Shown here in pieces: positions 13,052 through 14,330 of a DNA stretch of 14,330 nucleotides. The notes under the pieces were generated by a model. That model saw only the letters and a program-made list of their open reading frames with translations. It searched no databases and had not been told where the DNA came from. This DNA is from Pseudomonadota bacterium (GTDB lineage Bacteria; Pseudomonadota; Gammaproteobacteria; Acidithiobacillales; Acidithiobacillaceae), in NCBI GenBank assembly GCA_021840785.1, contig JAKBXD010000034.1, forward strand, positions 1 to 14,330, read 5' to 3'. The first letter of the stretch is position 1. Each line of letters opens with the position of its first letter. Position numbers and translations under genes: made by a program.

Positions 13052-14278
13052 GTGCTCGACACCACCACCAAACGCCGCATCGACACCGCCCGCGACATCC
13101 TCGTCGGCAAAGTGCCCGACCCCAAGAGCCAGGTCGAGCAGATCACCATCGCGCTGATTTACAAATTCATGGACGACATGGACGCCGAATCCGAGGAACT
13201 CGGCGGCAAGCGCAAATTCTTCACCGGCGACTACGCCCGCTACGGCTGGGCCAAACTCATGGCGCCCTCGCTCGGCGGTCACGAGATGCTCGGCCTCTAC
13301 GGCGAAGGCATTGCCAAGATGCCCGAGAACCCCGGCATCCCCGCGCTCTTTCGCGACATCTTCAAGAACGCCTACCTGCCTTACCGCGACCCCGAAACGC
13401 TCAAAAGCTTTCTCAAGATCATCGACGAGTTCAGCTACGACCACAGCGAGCGCCTCGGCGACGCCTTCGAGTATCTGCTCAGCGTTTTGGGCAGTCAGGG
13501 CGATGCCGGACAGTTCCGCACCCCGCGCCACATCATCGACTTCATGGTCGAGGTCCTCGCCCCGCAGAAAAACGAGACCATCCTCGACCCCGCCTGCGGC
13601 ACTGCCGGCTTTCTCATCTCCGCCTACAAGCACATCCTGCGCGCCAACACCGACGCCAAGGGTCACAGCACGCTCACGCCCGACGACAAGGGCCGCCTTG
13701 CCAAGAACTTCAAGGGTTACGACATCTCGCCTGACATGGTGCGCCTCTCGCTGGTGAACCTATACCTGCACGGCTTCACCGATCCGCACATTTTTGAGTA
13801 CGACACCCTCACCTCCGAGGAACGCTGGAACGAATTCGCCGACGTCATCCTCGCCAACCCGCCCTTCATGTCCCCGAAAGGCGGTATCAAACCGCACAAG
13901 CGCTTCTCCATCCAGGCCAAGCGCAGCGAAGTCCTTTTCGTGGACTACATGGCCGAGCATCTCACGCCAACCGGCCGCGCCGGCATCATCGTGCCCGAGG
14001 GCATCATCTTCCAGAGCCAGGGGGCCTATAGAGAACTGCGGAAGACGCTCGTCGAGAACACCCTCGTCGCCGTCGTTTCCCTCCCGGCGGGCTGTTTCAA
14101 TCCCTACTCAGGGGTGAAGACCAGCATCCTCATCCTCGACAAAACGCTGGCGAAGGCTGCCGACACCATCGCCTTCTTCAAGGTCGAGAACGACGGCTTC
14201 GGCCTCGGCGCCCAGCGCCGCGCCATCGAGAAAAACGACCTGAGCTATAGTCAAATCTGGTGTATGAGCATTTTCTGA
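13052..14278 (+). pseudogene. hsdM: Type I methyltransferase subunit (HsdM), 3' end disrupted
   Basis: N6-adenine DNA methyltransferase subunit that, with HsdS, protects host sites and forms the core of the restriction complex. It starts at a GTG (13052) with AAAGG seven bases upstream, three bases after the KilA-N stop. The N-terminal helical domain (KRRIDTARDILVGKVPDPKS), SAM-binding motif I ILDPACGTAGFLISA (177-191), and catalytic motif IV ANPPF (268-272) are all present. The family sequence runs to QRRAIEKNDL (residue 397); then it switches to SYSQIWCMSIF and stops at 14276-14278. HsdM proteins go on for a further C-terminal stretch after this point, needed for contact with HsdS, so the gene is truncated by inserted DNA. 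No hsdS is visible before the window ends. The catalytic core is whole, but a working complex is doubtful. Confidence 0.9.
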
Positions 14279-14330
14279 CATAGATCAGGCGGCGGTCTGT
14301 TGATCATCCGGCAGGGTGAGGTTAGCCGGT
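14243..14330. mobile_element. End of a probable insertion sequence in hsdM
   Basis: HsdM homology stops abruptly after base 14242, and the following bases (AGCTATAGTCAAATCTGGTG and on) give an unrelated tail. A minus-strand frame that looks like the end of a transposase comes within 45 bases, as expected of an IS terminus. The IS family cannot be named, and the exact terminal repeat and target duplication cannot be defined without the other end. Confidence 0.5.
14285..14330 (-). CDS. Possible transposase C-terminus (partial)
   Basis: The minus frame from the window edge reads PANLTLPDDQQTAA and stops at TGA (14285-14287), about 43 bases inside the apparent IS end. A coding end this close to an IS boundary fits a transposase gene. 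Another minus frame is also open over this short span, and no catalytic residue is included, so the call is weak. Confidence 0.35.
   Translation of the reverse strand, partial: PANLTLPDDQQTAA

Noticed and set aside
12740..13666. A 308-codon minus-strand frame opposite hsdM and the KilA-N gene
   Set aside because: Spans three unrelated plus-strand genes and has no domain; a GC-skew shadow.

Overview
The window looks like chromosomal or integrated DNA of an acidophilic iron-oxidising Acidithiobacillus-type bacterium. The marker is the 3' part of a rusticyanin gene at the left edge (four blue-copper ligands intact), followed by a strong rho-independent terminator. Everything else looks like accessory DNA. 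No species can be fixed from sequence reading alone.

Region 1 (1-470) is rusticyanin and its terminator. Region 2 (about 470-766) is gene-poor and holds what looks like the 3' stub of an HTH antitoxin gene. Region 3 (767-9456) is a run of genes all on the minus strand. Read in the direction of transcription (right to left) they are: traH/dotD lipoprotein, traI/dotC, traJ/dotB ATPase, a 64-aa acidic protein, a small Cys/His lipoprotein, a glycine-zipper lipoprotein, a possible 22-aa peptide, an exported HNH-like nuclease, traK/icmT, a ribbon-helix-helix-like (ParR-like) protein, a ParM/StbA-type actin-like ATPase, a tail-anchored coiled-coil protein, a soluble coiled-coil protein and a Toprim/zinc-ribbon primase-like protein. 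The traH-I-J-K order is that of IncI/R64-type (MPF-I, Dot/Icm-related) conjugation systems. Here it is split by five accessory genes between traJ and traK, and a partition-like cassette is coupled directly behind traK. In the gap before traK are four GTCNGACG repeats, three of them spaced exactly 12 bp apart, a candidate centromere or operator for the ParR-like protein.

Region 4 (9457-10238) is AT-rich on its left and contains the 3' half of a tRNA-Pro(GGG) gene (anticodon loop to CCA) without a 5' half, which is the signature of an att site of a tRNA-integrating element. It then holds an in-frame hicA-hicB fusion remnant and a short open frame of unknown meaning. Region 5 (10239-14330, plus strand) is a type I restriction-modification locus: intact hsdR, a KilA-N accessory gene that has lost its middle in frame, and hsdM cut short by what appears to be an insertion sequence entering at the right edge.

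Taken together: a conjugative element (ICE or plasmid) of MPF-I type with its own segregation-like cassette lies between a rusticyanin gene and a decaying defence island. The polarity of the tRNA fragment (3' end pointing right) places the element to its left, which makes it possible, though unproven, that rusticyanin is itself inside the mobile element.
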